From Streptomyces hiroshimensis (lineage in GTDB: Bacteria; Actinomycetota; Actinomycetes; Streptomycetales; Streptomycetaceae), in NCBI RefSeq assembly GCF_014650335.1, contig NZ_BMUT01000022.1, positions 1 to 64,000 of the forward strand: 64,000 bases of DNA. Direction: 5' to 3'. Below the pieces are notes generated by a model that saw only the letters and a program-made list of their open reading frames with translations, made no database searches and was not told the DNA's origin. The translations under genes were made by a program, and so were the position numbers. This document shows, in pieces, positions 7,800-15,784 of this stretch. Within the stretch, counting starts at the first letter, position 1, and each line of letters begins with the position of its first letter.

Positions 7800-8482
7800 C
7801 AGAAAGCGGCGTCGACGGGACGGCCGGCAGGACGCCCGACGGGACGCCCGGCAGGACGTACGGCCGCCACCATCGCCCCGTGCAGCGCCTGCTCGCTCTG
7901 CACACCCAGCAGAACGGCATCGTCGCCGATCTTGAACACCGGTGGTGCCGGGACTCCGTGGCGCCGCAGCCGGTGCAACTCCCCGCGCAGTTCCTCGGCT
8001 TCGTCCGACCCCTTCGCCAACGCGCCTGTCCCGCCCGGCCCGAGCTCCACCCCGCACTCCTCCGCGATCTCCCGCAGCACCGCCTCTCCGGCGATGTGCA
8101 GGCCGTCGGTGAAGTGCGCGCGGAAGAGCCGTTCGACCACGGGCTCGGCCAGGCCCTGCTCCGCGGCGCGGCCGATGAGCAGGTGGGCGCGGAAGCTGCC
8201 GGTGGCGATCGCCCGGTCGTAGCGCAGCTCCAGCCCGTCGCGCGCGGCCTGCCAGGTGAAGATCTCGGCCTGCGTCGCGGCGTACGGGCCGAGCATCCGT
8301 TCCAGTACGGGCATCAGGGGCTGCGGGCTGTCGGAGGCGGCCGGGGCGATCTCGTAGGGGCGGAAGGTGATCGCGACGTCGGTGCCGTGGGCGCGCATCC
8401 GGTCGGCGGCGCGGACCAGGCGCGTATAGCCGATGTAGGAGTGGACGCAGATCACGTCCAGGACCATGTCCGCCCTCACCAT
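7799..8482 (-). CDS. DsbA/FrnE-like thioredoxin-fold protein with CxxS site
   Basis: A 227-residue DsbA-family protein of the FrnE / 2-hydroxychromene-2-carboxylate isomerase group, judged by the YIGYTRLVRAADRM helix, the TFRPYEIAP strand, the central helical insertion and the C-terminal VPAPPVFKIGDDAVLLGVQS (cis-Pro strand). FrnE enzymes usually carry CPWC before YIG; here the site is CVHS (Cys12-Ser15), so a disulfide-forming pair is missing. A glutathione- or mycothiol-dependent isomerase/transferase or monothiol role is more likely than a disulfide oxidase. The tail repeats RPAGRPVGRPAGRPV. ATG at 8467 is a possible alternative start with a better ribosome site. It is divergent from a TetR regulator. 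Confidence 0.72.
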   Translation of the reverse strand: MVRADMVLDVICVHSYIGYTRLVRAADRMRAHGTDVAITFRPYEIAPAASDSPQPLMPVLERMLGPYAATQAEIFTWQAARDGLELRYDRAIATGSFRAHLLIGRAAEQGLAEPVVERLFRAHFTDGLHIAGEAVLREIAEECGVELGPGGTGALAKGSDEAEELRGELHRLRRHGVPAPPVFKIGDDAVLLGVQSEQALHGAMVAAVRPAGRPVGRPAGRPVDAAF

Positions 8483-8514
8483 TCGGATCCCCCCTCCGAT
8501 GCCCGCCGATCACG

Positions 8515-8534
8515 CTTACCGGTCGGTTGGCTAG
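8515..8534. promoter_or_regulatory. Candidate TetR operator upstream of DsbA-like gene
   Basis: CTTACCGGTCGGTTGGCTAG is a 20-bp imperfect palindrome of the ACCGGTCGGT type common for TetR-family regulators, lying 33 bp upstream of the DsbA-like start. A related half-site GGTTTGGCT recurs near the TetR start at 8884. The remaining 8535-8860 stretch of this 448-bp gap contains no convincing gene or signal. Confidence 0.5.
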
Positions 8535-8860
8535 TTAGAGAGAACGTAAGACGTGCCTTGTGGGTCGTCAAGCACGTATGTCAAGGAATGGGTGGCGATG
8601 CACGCCTCACGGGGTGTCCGGCGAATGGCGCTGACGCGGCCCATGTCGGGCGCCTCTATGGCCACTTGGCCACCATCCGGCCACCCTGACCACGACAATG
8701 TATGCATTGCGTGTCGGTGGTGTCGCGGTCGGCCGCTGCGCCCTCCGCCAGGGGTTCCATCTGCGGCATGATCTCCACTCCCCCTGACGTGCGCGGAGGC
8801 GGACCGGCACGTCCACTTGCTTGCAGGAGCGGGCAGTTGAGATCGGCAGGAAGGTAGGCT

Positions 8861-8894
8861 GCCAGCTAACCGGGCGTCAAGTAGGTTTGGCTGG
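8861..8894. promoter_or_regulatory. Imperfect inverted repeat upstream of TetR gene
   Basis: GCCAGCTAACC (8861-8871) and GGTTTGGCTGG (8884-8894) form an inverted repeat with one indel, ending 36 bp before the TetR start. Its half-site matches the one in the candidate operator at 8515-8534, consistent with one regulator controlling both divergent genes. Confidence 0.4.
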
Positions 8895-8930
8895 GGGGCG
8901 ACAGGTTCACGACAACGGCAGGAGAGACCC

Positions 8931-9536
8931 ATGGGCAGCACCCCTCAGGCGCGCAGGAGCGACACCCGGGAGCGCATCCAGAAAACGGCCCTGGACCTCT
9001 TCGTCTCACGTGGTTACGAGAAGACGTCGCTACGGGAGATCGCCGAGGAGCTCGGCGTCACGAAGGCGGCGCTGTACTACCACTTCAAGACGAAGGAGGA
9101 CATCCTCAGCGCGATCTCACGGGATCTCGGCAGGCCGGTGGACGAACTCATCGTCTGGGCGGAAGAACAACCACCCACGATGGAGACGAAGCGGGAACTG
9201 CTGCGGCGGTACAGCGTGGCCCTGGGGTCGGCGATGCCGATCTACCACATCCTGCAGGAGAACCAGGCGACGCTGCGCGACCTGGCGATCGGTCAGGAGC
9301 TGCGCGACCGGGTGACCACGATCTCGCGGCTGATGCACGCGGGCGACCTGGCCTTCGAGTGCCACGCGCGCGTGGCGAGCGCGGTGATGACGGTGCACTT
9401 CGGCGCGTTCACGCTCGACGCGCTGGGCGGCACGGCGGAGGAGCGCCGCGAGGCGCTCCTGGAAGTGGCCCTGGACACCCTGGCGGGCGTCCGCGCCCCG
9501 GACCCGGCCAGCGCGCTGGCAGCGGGCGGCAACTGA
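8931..9536 (+). CDS. TetR-family transcriptional regulator
   Basis: A 201-residue TetR regulator. The N-terminal HTH spans about residues 15-58 ([46 protein letters not shown]). The rest is a helical ligand domain with no recognisable ligand signature. It lies 448 bp from the divergent DsbA-like/HTH operon, and half-sites near both promoters make that operon the likely target, with autoregulation. The start is supported by GGAGAG about 9 bases upstream. Confidence 0.9.
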   Translation: MGSTPQARRSDTRERIQKTALDLFVSRGYEKTSLREIAEELGVTKAALYYHFKTKEDILSAISRDLGRPVDELIVWAEEQPPTMETKRELLRRYSVALGSAMPIYHILQENQATLRDLAIGQELRDRVTTISRLMHAGDLAFECHARVASAVMTVHFGAFTLDALGGTAEERREALLEVALDTLAGVRAPDPASALAAGGN

Positions 9537-9584
9537 CACGGCGGGCCGAGCCCGCACAACCCTCGTGCGGCAACTGATCGCGCG

Positions 9585-9897
9585 GGCCACGCCCGCACAA
9601 CCCCCCGCCGCAACGGCGCGCAACCGAAACGGCGCATCCCGGCGGTGCCCAACCAACCCCGGCCCAGCTGGAACGGCACCGCCGGACAGCGCCATCGTGG
9701 CGCGCCACCGCTGCGGCGGAAGGAAGACGCCGGGCCACCCCGCCCACATCCAGGCCACGCCCGCACACCCCCCCGCCGCAACGGCGCACAGCCAAACGGC
9801 GCATCCCGGCGGTGCCCAACCAACCCCGGCCCAGCTGGAACGGCACCGCCGGACAGCGCCATCGTGGCGCACCACCGCTGTGGCGGAAGAAGAACGC
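9585..9897. repeat. Direct repeat of about 146 bp, two copies
   Basis: Copy one is about 9585-9730 and copy two about 9753-9897, offset 167-168 bp. The copies are nearly identical over most of their length, with a one-base indel and scattered changes near 9620 and 9790. The repeat lies in the 479-bp gap between the two TetR-family genes. No reading frame in it looks protein-like, and I could not find a transposase or target duplication. Confidence 0.9.
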
Positions 9898-10020
9898 ATG
9901 GGCACCGCCGCCCGCGAGGGCACCCCGCGGCGGAAGAAGAACGCACGGGCACCGCCGCCCGCGAGGGCACCCCGCGGCGGAAGGAAGACGCACAGGCACC
10001 GCCGCCCGCGAGGGCCTACG
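9884..10020. repeat. 47-bp tandem repeat, about three copies
   Basis: Units run 9884-9930, 9931-9977 and, degenerating, 9978-10020. Each begins CGGAAGAAGAACGCA and carries GGCACCGCCGCCCGCGAGGG. The first unit overlaps the end of the second copy of the 146-bp repeat, and the last runs into the stop codon of the butyrolactone-receptor gene (10016). The array is presumably a slippage or recombination product. Confidence 0.85.
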
Positions 10021-10678
10021 CCGCCCCCACCGGCTCCAGCGCCGCGAGCGCAAGCGCCCGCGCGCCGCGGCCCGGGGCCATGTCCAGGCGGGCCAGGACC
10101 GCGGGGACGGCGACCGACGGCATCAGGTGCTCGTACAGAACGATCGCCCGCCGTTCCAGGTCCGCGCGGTCGGACATCGACTGCGACATCGCGTTGATCC
10201 CCCCGAACGCCCCGACGATCAGCTCGGCGACCTCCCACGCCACCACGTCCGGTAAGACCTCCCCCCGTTCCTTGCCCTCCACCAGCAGCCGGGTGTGCAG
10301 TTCGGTCCAGCCCGTGAAGGGCCCGCTGCGGTGGAGCGCGGGCGAGCCGTGCTCCATCGTCAGCCGCACGCTGCCGCGCAGCACGGGGTCCACCAGCAGC
10401 TGGTGCGAGAAGACCATCCCGAGGTCGACGAGCCGCTGCATCCGGCACCCTCCGGGCACGTCCAGCAGCGCGGACGTCGCCTCGGCCTGGGCATCGATGA
10501 CCGCGTGCGCCAGGTCCTCCTTCGAGGGGAAGTGGAAGTACAGCGCCCCCTTGGTCACCTCCGCCCGCGCCAGGATCTCGTTGATCGTGGCCGCGTCGTA
10601 GCCCCGTTCGTCGAACACCACCGCGGCCGCTTCCAGGATGTTCTGTCGAGTCCTGATCGCACGGTCCTGCTTGGCCAC
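10016..10678 (-). CDS. Gamma-butyrolactone receptor-like TetR regulator (ScbR/ArpA family)
   Basis: A 220-residue regulator whose N-terminus (AKQDRAIRTRQNILEAAAVVFDERGY, then INEILARAEVTKGALYFHFPSKEDLA) is the hallmark of ScbR/ArpA-type gamma-butyrolactone receptors. These bind autoregulatory elements and release DNA when a butyrolactone or similar signal binds. The GTG start at 10678 is preceded by GGAGG at 7-bp spacing. No afsA-type synthase or reductase gene is adjacent, so this is an orphan receptor or a pseudo-receptor responding to other ligands. It is divergent from an alpha/beta-hydrolase gene, with iterated motifs in the shared 250-bp promoter region. Confidence 0.88.
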   Translation of the reverse strand: MAKQDRAIRTRQNILEAAAVVFDERGYDAATINEILARAEVTKGALYFHFPSKEDLAHAVIDAQAEATSALLDVPGGCRMQRLVDLGMVFSHQLLVDPVLRGSVRLTMEHGSPALHRSGPFTGWTELHTRLLVEGKERGEVLPDVVAWEVAELIVGAFGGINAMSQSMSDRADLERRAIVLYEHLMPSVAVPAVLARLDMAPGRGARALALAALEPVGAA

Positions 10679-10827
10679 GGCACGCCTCCGGGTCGTTGGG
10701 GCCCGCGCACCGCCGGGCGCGGTGCGGGGGGCTGGGCATCCAGCGGCCGCAGCCGGTACCGGGCGCGCCCGCGGCGTCGAGCGTATGCAGCACACCGGCG
10801 TCAAGGGAGGAGAGCGAACAAGCCAAC

Positions 10828-10863
10828 GTGCTTCTCCGACGTGCGTCTCCAGCGTGCGTCTCC
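10828..10863. promoter_or_regulatory. Three CGTGCKTCTCC iterons in divergent promoter
   Basis: CGTGCTTCTCC (10828-10838), CGTGCGTCTCC (10840-10850) and CGTGCGTCTCC (10853-10863) repeat at 12-13 bp, with a weaker CGTGTATCT at 10869. They sit between the butyrolactone-receptor homologue and the divergent esterase. GAACAAGCC lies directly upstream at 10815 and could be half of an ARE-like site. Confidence 0.5.
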
Positions 10864-10928
10864 TCAAGCGTGTATCTATGGACGGGCGAGGGAGCCGACG
10901 TCGAGGGAGCCGAGGGAGCGCGCCGGCG

Positions 10929-11987
10929 ATGAGTCTCACCGGAACCGCCTTCTTCGCCGCGCTGGCCGCGGCGACCGTCTGCACCGTGCTGGCCACCCTC
11001 CTGCTCTGGTCGCGGATCCCCGGCCCGTCCCCCGTGCGCTGGGCGTCCCGCGTCGCCCTGATCGGGCTCTGCCAGGCCACCGCCATCTGCGTCGTCGCGG
11101 CCTGGATCAACACCAGCTACGGCCTCTACGCCTCCTGGGACGACCTGCTGGGCCGCACCGGCGGCGGCCCCGTGGCGATGCCGGGCCCGCCGCCCGAGCG
11201 CGCCCGCTTCCTGCGCGGCGATGCGGGCATGCGGCAGACGTACGTCCGGGGTCCGCGCTCGGCGCTGTCGGGCCAGGTGATGGTCTGGACGCCGCCGCAG
11301 TACGACGACCCGCGCTACCGCCGGTCCCCCTTTCCGGTGGTGATGCTGCTGCACGGCGTGCCCGGCTCCCCGCAGTCCTGGCTGGAGCAGGGCCACATGC
11401 CGGGGGACTACGCGAAGCTGCTGCAGGCGGGGGCGAGCCGGCCGTTCATCCTGGCCGTTCCGGTCATCGACCCCGGCGGGATGGACACGGACTGCTCCGA
11501 CGTCCCCGGCCACAAGGTCGCCACCTGGCTCTCCGAGGACGTACCGTCCCTGATCCGCCATCACTTCCGTACGGGGAAGGGCCCCGGCTCCTGGGGCCTG
11601 CTGGGCATCTCGACCGGCGGCTACTGCGCGGCGAAGCTGCCCCTGCAGTACCCGAAGGTCTTCGGGGCGGGCGCGGCCCTGGATCCCGACCCGCTCACGG
11701 GTGCGCAGGGCGCGCTGCCCGATCCCGGGCAGCGGGAGCGCAACAGCCCGACATGGCTGGTGGCGCACACGAACGACACCGGCGTCGGGCTGTTCCTGGC
11801 GACGTCACGGCAGGACCGCGCGAGCCCGCCCTCGCTCATCGAGCAGTTCCGGCAGGCGGCGGACGGCAGCGGCGTCCGGCTGCGGACGATGCTGGCCCCG
11901 GCGGGCGGGCACAACTACCACACCTGGATCTCCATGTACCCGGCCGCGTTCTCCTGGCTGAGCGAGGAGCTGACGGGGCCGGACTAG
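10929..11987 (+). CDS. Membrane-anchored alpha/beta-hydrolase (esterase D/antigen 85 type)
   Basis: A 352-residue protein with two N-terminal hydrophobic segments (residues about 5-27 and 39-60) followed by an extracytoplasmic alpha/beta-hydrolase domain of the putative esterase (PF00756-like) family. The nucleophile elbow is GISTG with Ser228, the likely His is His328 in GGHNYHTW, and Asp283 is a candidate acid. Conserved blocks TPPQYDDPRYR and DTDCSDVPG are shared with the convergent gene at 12019-13203, so the two are paralogues. The ATG at 10929 is preceded by GAGGGAG. Mycolyltransferases share the fold, but Streptomyces lacks mycolates, so an esterase acting on the cell surface is the reasonable inference. 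Confidence 0.82.
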   Translation: MSLTGTAFFAALAAATVCTVLATLLLWSRIPGPSPVRWASRVALIGLCQATAICVVAAWINTSYGLYASWDDLLGRTGGGPVAMPGPPPERARFLRGDAGMRQTYVRGPRSALSGQVMVWTPPQYDDPRYRRSPFPVVMLLHGVPGSPQSWLEQGHMPGDYAKLLQAGASRPFILAVPVIDPGGMDTDCSDVPGHKVATWLSEDVPSLIRHHFRTGKGPGSWGLLGISTGGYCAAKLPLQYPKVFGAGAALDPDPLTGAQGALPDPGQRERNSPTWLVAHTNDTGVGLFLATSRQDRASPPSLIEQFRQAADGSGVRLRTMLAPAGGHNYHTWISMYPAAFSWLSEELTGPD

Positions 11988-11990
11988 ACG

Positions 11991-12012
11991 GACCTGCCGG
12001 ACCAGGCAGGTC
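11991..12012. terminator. Short bidirectional hairpin between convergent esterases
   Basis: GACCTGCC and GGCAGGTC form an 8-bp stem with a 6-nt loop immediately after the stop of the plus-strand esterase and just beyond the stop of the minus-strand one. It probably acts as a shared terminator. Confidence 0.6.
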
Positions 12013-12018
12013 GTTCCG

Positions 12019-13203
12019 CTAGTTGTTCACATCCTGCGGGAACGTCATCTGCTTGCCCATCCACTCCAGCGTCGGCCCGACCTCACGCCGCCACGTGGTG
12101 AAGTTATGGCTCCCCGACGGAAGAATGATCTTCGAGGCGGTCATCGGCTCTTTGACGGCCTTGAGGAATTTCTCCGTCTCCTTGAGGTTCTTCTCGCCTT
12201 CCTTGCTGCTGGTGACGAGCACCGAGACGCGCGGCGGGGGCAGATTCTTCAGCCGCCAGATCAGATCGTGCTCGCGCTTGTTCTTCTCCCCCTCCTCGCC
12301 GTCACCGAAGAGGTTTCCCGTGGTCAGATCATTCTTGATCTTGTAGTCGGCGGAGAGGGCGCCGGCCACCGGATAGCTGCCGGGCTGCCGCATGGCGAGT
12401 TCCAGCGCGCACGTGCCGCCCGAGGAGTACCCCATGACGCCCCACGCGCTGGCCTCGTGGCCGACGCGGTAGGCGCTCTTCAGGGCCTCGGGCAGGTCCT
12501 TGGTGAAGTAGGTCTCCGACTGCGGGCCGCCGGGGACGTCCACGCACTCGGTGTCGCGCGGCGGGGCTATCGTCGGGCGGACCATCACGATCACGGTCGG
12601 CTGCATGCGGCGCTCGCCGATCAGCTCGCTCGCCTTCTTCGGCATCCCCAGGAAGTGGGAGAGGTTCGTGATGCCGCCGGGGTAGCCGCTGATGGCGATG
12701 ATCACGGGGAAGCGCTGCCGCTTGTACTGCTCCTGGAAGTACTGCGGCGGCAGGTAGACGAACGCGGGCTCCACGACCCCCGCGCGGCGGGCGGTCAGCC
12801 GCACCGACTCCATCGCGCCGACCTTCTCCTTCGGCCCCTTGGGGATGTCGGACTTGTCGATCCCCTCCGTGCCGGTGTTCTTCACGAGCCCGCCCTTGCC
12901 CGCGTCGACCGGCGCGGCGTTCGGGCCGCCGCCGTTCTCGATGCCCTGGGTGACCTGCCCCGGCGCCCGGTCGTACTTGCCGATCAGCTCGCCCCACGAG
13001 CCGTAGAAGCTGTTTTCGGCATTCACCGCGAGCAGCACCGAGGACATGATCGTCAGCTGCGTGACCAGGATCGCGCCGAGCCGTCCGAGCACCGGCAGCA
13101 CGCCGCGCCCGGAAAGTCGCGGCCAGAGCCATAGAGTGAGACCCACACAGACCACGGCGACGAACACCACCGTGTACAAGAGCGACCTGCTGGTCAGGCC
13201 CAT
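12019..13203 (-). CDS. Membrane-anchored alpha/beta-hydrolase paralogue
   Basis: A 394-residue paralogue of the convergent esterase. It starts with two hydrophobic segments (about 8-27 and 36-60), a linker rich in Gly, Lys and Pro (80-130), then the hydrolase domain: LPPQYFQEQYKRQRFPVI, DTECVDVPGG, nucleophile GYSSG with Ser260 and a catalytic-type His366 in GSHNFTTW. The shared YGSW/DDLLG-type segment after the second hydrophobic stretch shows that the membrane anchor and the enzyme were duplicated together. ATG at 13203 follows GAGAGG. The substrate is unknown; surface lipid or ester hydrolysis, or acyl transfer, is plausible. Confidence 0.85.
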   Translation of the reverse strand: MGLTSRSLLYTVVFVAVVCVGLTLWLWPRLSGRGVLPVLGRLGAILVTQLTIMSSVLLAVNAENSFYGSWGELIGKYDRAPGQVTQGIENGGGPNAAPVDAGKGGLVKNTGTEGIDKSDIPKGPKEKVGAMESVRLTARRAGVVEPAFVYLPPQYFQEQYKRQRFPVIIAISGYPGGITNLSHFLGMPKKASELIGERRMQPTVIVMVRPTIAPPRDTECVDVPGGPQSETYFTKDLPEALKSAYRVGHEASAWGVMGYSSGGTCALELAMRQPGSYPVAGALSADYKIKNDLTTGNLFGDGEEGEKNKREHDLIWRLKNLPPPRVSVLVTSSKEGEKNLKETEKFLKAVKEPMTASKIILPSGSHNFTTWRREVGPTLEWMGKQMTFPQDVNN

Positions 13204-13418
13204 GTGCCTCTCAACTCCCTGCCCCTGGGGTGGGTACTCGTGTTCGGTAAAGCGATACTCACCGATGAAGAGGCCGGAATGGGTGGACAGGGTTGCCCTG
13301 GACCCATTTCTTACCCTGCTCTTGTCCTGCCCGTGGCTTGTCCGCCCCCTGTCGTTATCGTCCCGGAAACCGTGCGCGTCGGCGGGTGGGTACGGGTTCC
13401 GGTGGGCAAGAAGGGCGC

Positions 13419-14069
13419 ATGGGTGACGTCTTCCTTCGCAGGCTGAGCCGCTGGCAGGCCGACCAGTACCGCGACCAGCTCGCGGATCTGCACGTGACGG
13501 CCTACGCGGAGCCGCACGGCCACGGCGGGCCTGAGCACGGAGGGCCTGAGCACAGAGGGCCCGGACGCGGCAGGTCCGGGCTCGGCGGGTCCGGGAGCGA
13601 GCCGCGCGTGGAGCCCTTCCACAGCCGCGACCGCTTCCGCGAGCGGCTCGCCGAGCACTCCGCGCGGCCGGGCTTCGACCTGGTGGTCGCGGACGCCGGG
13701 GGCCCGGTGGGCTGCGCGTACGGCTATCCGCTCGCGCGCGACAGCGCCCGGTGGCAGGGCTTCCTCGGCCCCGTGCCCGGCGATCTGGAGGAGCTGACGG
13801 CCGCCGGCCGGGTCTTCGCGGTCGCCGAGCTCGTGGTCGCCCCGCGCCACCGCCGCCAGGGCATCGGCCGGCGGCTGCACGACCGGCTGCTGTCCGGCAG
13901 CGGCGCGGCGCTCGCGGCGCTGGTCCTGGCCCCCGGGGACGCGCACACCCCGGCGGCGGAGGCCGTCCGCCGCGCGTGGGGCTGGCAGCGGGCGGGCCGG
14001 GTGCGCCCGCCCGCGGCGGGGGACGTGGGGGACGCGCTGGAGGTCTTCGTCCGGCCACTGCGGCGGTGA
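13419..14069 (+). CDS. GNAT-family N-acetyltransferase
   Basis: A 216-residue acetyltransferase. The acetyl-CoA-binding motif is VAELVVAPRHRRQGIGRRLHDRLL (about residues 130-153, R/QxxGxG/A present as RRQGIG). An insert near residues 28-55 consists of EHGGPEHRGPGRG-like low-complexity repeats, probably a disordered loop. The substrate is unknown. ATG at 13419 is chosen because AAGAAGGG lies upstream; earlier starts in the frame would add an Arg/Pro-rich non-conserved leader. Confidence 0.8.
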   Translation: MGDVFLRRLSRWQADQYRDQLADLHVTAYAEPHGHGGPEHGGPEHRGPGRGRSGLGGSGSEPRVEPFHSRDRFRERLAEHSARPGFDLVVADAGGPVGCAYGYPLARDSARWQGFLGPVPGDLEELTAAGRVFAVAELVVAPRHRRQGIGRRLHDRLLSGSGAALAALVLAPGDAHTPAAEAVRRAWGWQRAGRVRPPAAGDVGDALEVFVRPLRR

Positions 14070-14097
14070 CGGATCCGCTGCGCCGGTGACCGGTCCG
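14058..14097 (+). repeat. 20-bp tandem duplication across GNAT stop codon
   Basis: CTGCGGCGGTGACGGATCCG (14058-14077) is followed directly by a copy with three mismatches (14078-14097). The stop TGA (14067-14069) lies in the first copy and is preserved at the same place in the second. Confidence 0.85.
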
Positions 14098-14166
14098 GCG
14101 CCCTCGTCGGGTGCCCCGGAGGTTTACGCTCCGCGTGACGCGAAAGCGACGCCTGTGGCGCTCTGT

Positions 14167-14210
14167 GACGCCTGTTTCTGACGTGGCGGACGCCTGTTTC
14201 TGACGTGGCG
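14167..14210. repeat. 22-bp perfect tandem repeat in VWA upstream region
   Basis: GACGCCTGTTTCTGACGTGG plus CG is repeated twice without change (14167-14188, 14189-14210), preceded by a partial copy near 14149. It lies 190-234 bp upstream of the VWA gene in a 331-bp gap and could hold paired regulator sites. The gap also has a short GTCCCC/GGGGAC palindrome near 14329-14343 and no gene. Confidence 0.9.
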
Positions 14211-14400
14211 TGAATTTCCGTGGCCCCAAGTGGGCGTAAGGCCCGTCCCCCGTGCGTGGGGCGGCCGGGAGTGCCTCGCGAGGGTCTGAGCATGCGGGGA
14301 ATAGGGGGGCGGCTAGCCTTACGTCACCGTCCCCCCGGGGGACGTATACCCGCAACACAGACATTTCATAGCTCCCGAGACACGTGAAGGACTACTCCAC

Positions 14401-15720
14401 ATGGGCATTCGGAGTCTGCTGCGGAACGCGTTCGGCCGGTCCAGGACAGCGACGGCCGAGCGAGACGACGCGAGCCTGCCCCAGCAGAGCGCGCCGCCTT
14501 CCGTGCCCGCACCCTCGCAGGAGCCCGACCCACGGGCCGAAGCGCACCCCGAACCGGTCGTGGCCCGCCCACGGGCCGCCGAACCGGACATCACCGAACC
14601 CCTCCGCGCGCCGGTGCCGCCGCAGCAGGGCGGCGACCGCATCCCCGACCCCGGCCCGCTGGAGCCGAACGTGCCGCCGCGGCCCGGCCCCGGTCCCGGC
14701 CCGCGCCCCGGCCCGGGCCCCATGCCGCCGGAGCCGAGCCCGGAGCCCGAGCCGCAGCCCACGCCGGTTCCCACGCCGAAGCCGATCCCCGAGCCGGAGC
14801 CCGTCCCGCCGGTCGACCCCGAGCCGGTCCCCGAGCCGGCCCCCGGTCCGGACCCGGTCCGCAAGCCGGAGCCCGCGCCGGGCCCGACGCCGGAGCCGGC
14901 CCCGGCCATGCCGCCGCGCGACGAGGCCCCCGCGCAGACCGCTCCCGTGCAGACGGCTCCCGCGCAGACCGCTCCCGTACAGACCGCCCCCGCGCAGAGC
15001 CCCGCCATCAGCCTGACGAAGGTGGAGCAGTCCGCCCCCGGACTGGTCAGTCTCTACAAGGCCGCCGGCGTCTCCCTGGAGAAGCAGGGCCTGACGGGGC
15101 AGCGCGCAGCCGTCTACCTCGTCCTCGACCGCTCCGGCTCCATGCGCGAGTTCTACAAGAACGGCACGGTCCAGCACCTCGCCGAGCAGGCCCTCGGCCT
15201 GTCCGCCAACCTGGACGACGACGGTACGGTCCCGGTCGTCTTCTTCTCGACGGACGTCGACGGCGTGGCCGAGATCGACCTCGGCGGCTACGAGGGCCGC
15301 ATCGAGGAACTCCACTCCTCCATGGGTCACATGGGCCGCACCAACTACCACTGGGCGATGGAGGCGGTGATCGAGCACTACAAGAAGTCCGGCTCGACCG
15401 CCCCCGCGTTCGTCATCTTCCAGACGGACGGCGGCCCGTACAGCAAGCCGGCCGCGGAGCGGGCCCTGTGCGAGAGCGCGAACCTGCCGATCTTCTGGCA
15501 GTTCGTGGCCTTCGGCGACCCGGAGGGCAAGGGCTTCGACTTCCTCCGCAAGCTGGACGCCCTGCCGGTCCCGGAGAAGCGCGCCGTCGACAACGCGGGC
15601 TTCTTCCACGCGGGCCGCGACCCGAAGTCGCTGACGGCCGCCCAGCTCTACGCGGAGCTGATGGTGGAGTTCCCGGACTGGCTGAAGGAAGCCCGGGCGG
15701 CGGGCATCGTCAAGGACTGA
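14401..15720 (+). CDS. VWA-domain protein with Pro/Glu-rich N-terminus
   Basis: A 439-residue cytoplasmic protein. Residues about 20-200 form a Pro-rich, disordered region made of PEP/PxP repeats (PEPEPVPPVDPEPVPEP) and a short QTAPVQTAPAQTAPV array. The C-terminal part is a von Willebrand A domain with a MIDAS: DRSGSM near 242-247, a Thr in GRTNYHWAM and FQTDGG further on. Close relatives, as I recall, are the TerF/TerY-like VWA proteins associated with tellurium-resistance (TerD) systems of actinomycetes, but no terD gene is visible here. Likely a metal-dependent scaffold rather than an enzyme. Confidence 0.85.
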   Translation: MGIRSLLRNAFGRSRTATAERDDASLPQQSAPPSVPAPSQEPDPRAEAHPEPVVARPRAAEPDITEPLRAPVPPQQGGDRIPDPGPLEPNVPPRPGPGPGPRPGPGPMPPEPSPEPEPQPTPVPTPKPIPEPEPVPPVDPEPVPEPAPGPDPVRKPEPAPGPTPEPAPAMPPRDEAPAQTAPVQTAPAQTAPVQTAPAQSPAISLTKVEQSAPGLVSLYKAAGVSLEKQGLTGQRAAVYLVLDRSGSMREFYKNGTVQHLAEQALGLSANLDDDGTVPVVFFSTDVDGVAEIDLGGYEGRIEELHSSMGHMGRTNYHWAMEAVIEHYKKSGSTAPAFVIFQTDGGPYSKPAAERALCESANLPIFWQFVAFGDPEGKGFDFLRKLDALPVPEKRAVDNAGFFHAGRDPKSLTAAQLYAELMVEFPDWLKEARAAGIVKD

Positions 15721-15741
15721 GAAGGACCGAGAAAGAACCAC
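15712..15741 (+). repeat. 10-bp tandem repeat across VWA stop codon
   Basis: AAGGACTGAG (15712-15721), AAGGACCGAG (15722-15731) and a degenerate AAAGAACCAC follow each other. The stop TGA (15718-15720) lies in the first copy. Confidence 0.7.
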
Positions 15742-15749
15742 GCGAACCC

Positions 15750-15779
15750 GGTCCCGGGGCGGAAAACCGCCCCGGGACC
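15750..15779. terminator. Strong bidirectional terminator
   Basis: GGTCCCGGGGCGG and its exact complement form a 13-bp stem around AAAA. It separates the VWA gene and the convergent histidine-kinase gene, whose stop is 6 bp away. Confidence 0.88.
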
Positions 15780-15784
15780 TTCGC

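Noticed and set aside
8821-9315. Plus-strand ORF starting TTG overlapping the TetR gene
   Set aside because: Frame is Arg/Ser/Trp-rich and out of register with the clear TetR domain at 8931.
10815-10835. Autoregulatory element of the ScbR type
   Set aside because: GAACAAGCC matches only one half of the consensus; the second half is too weak to call.
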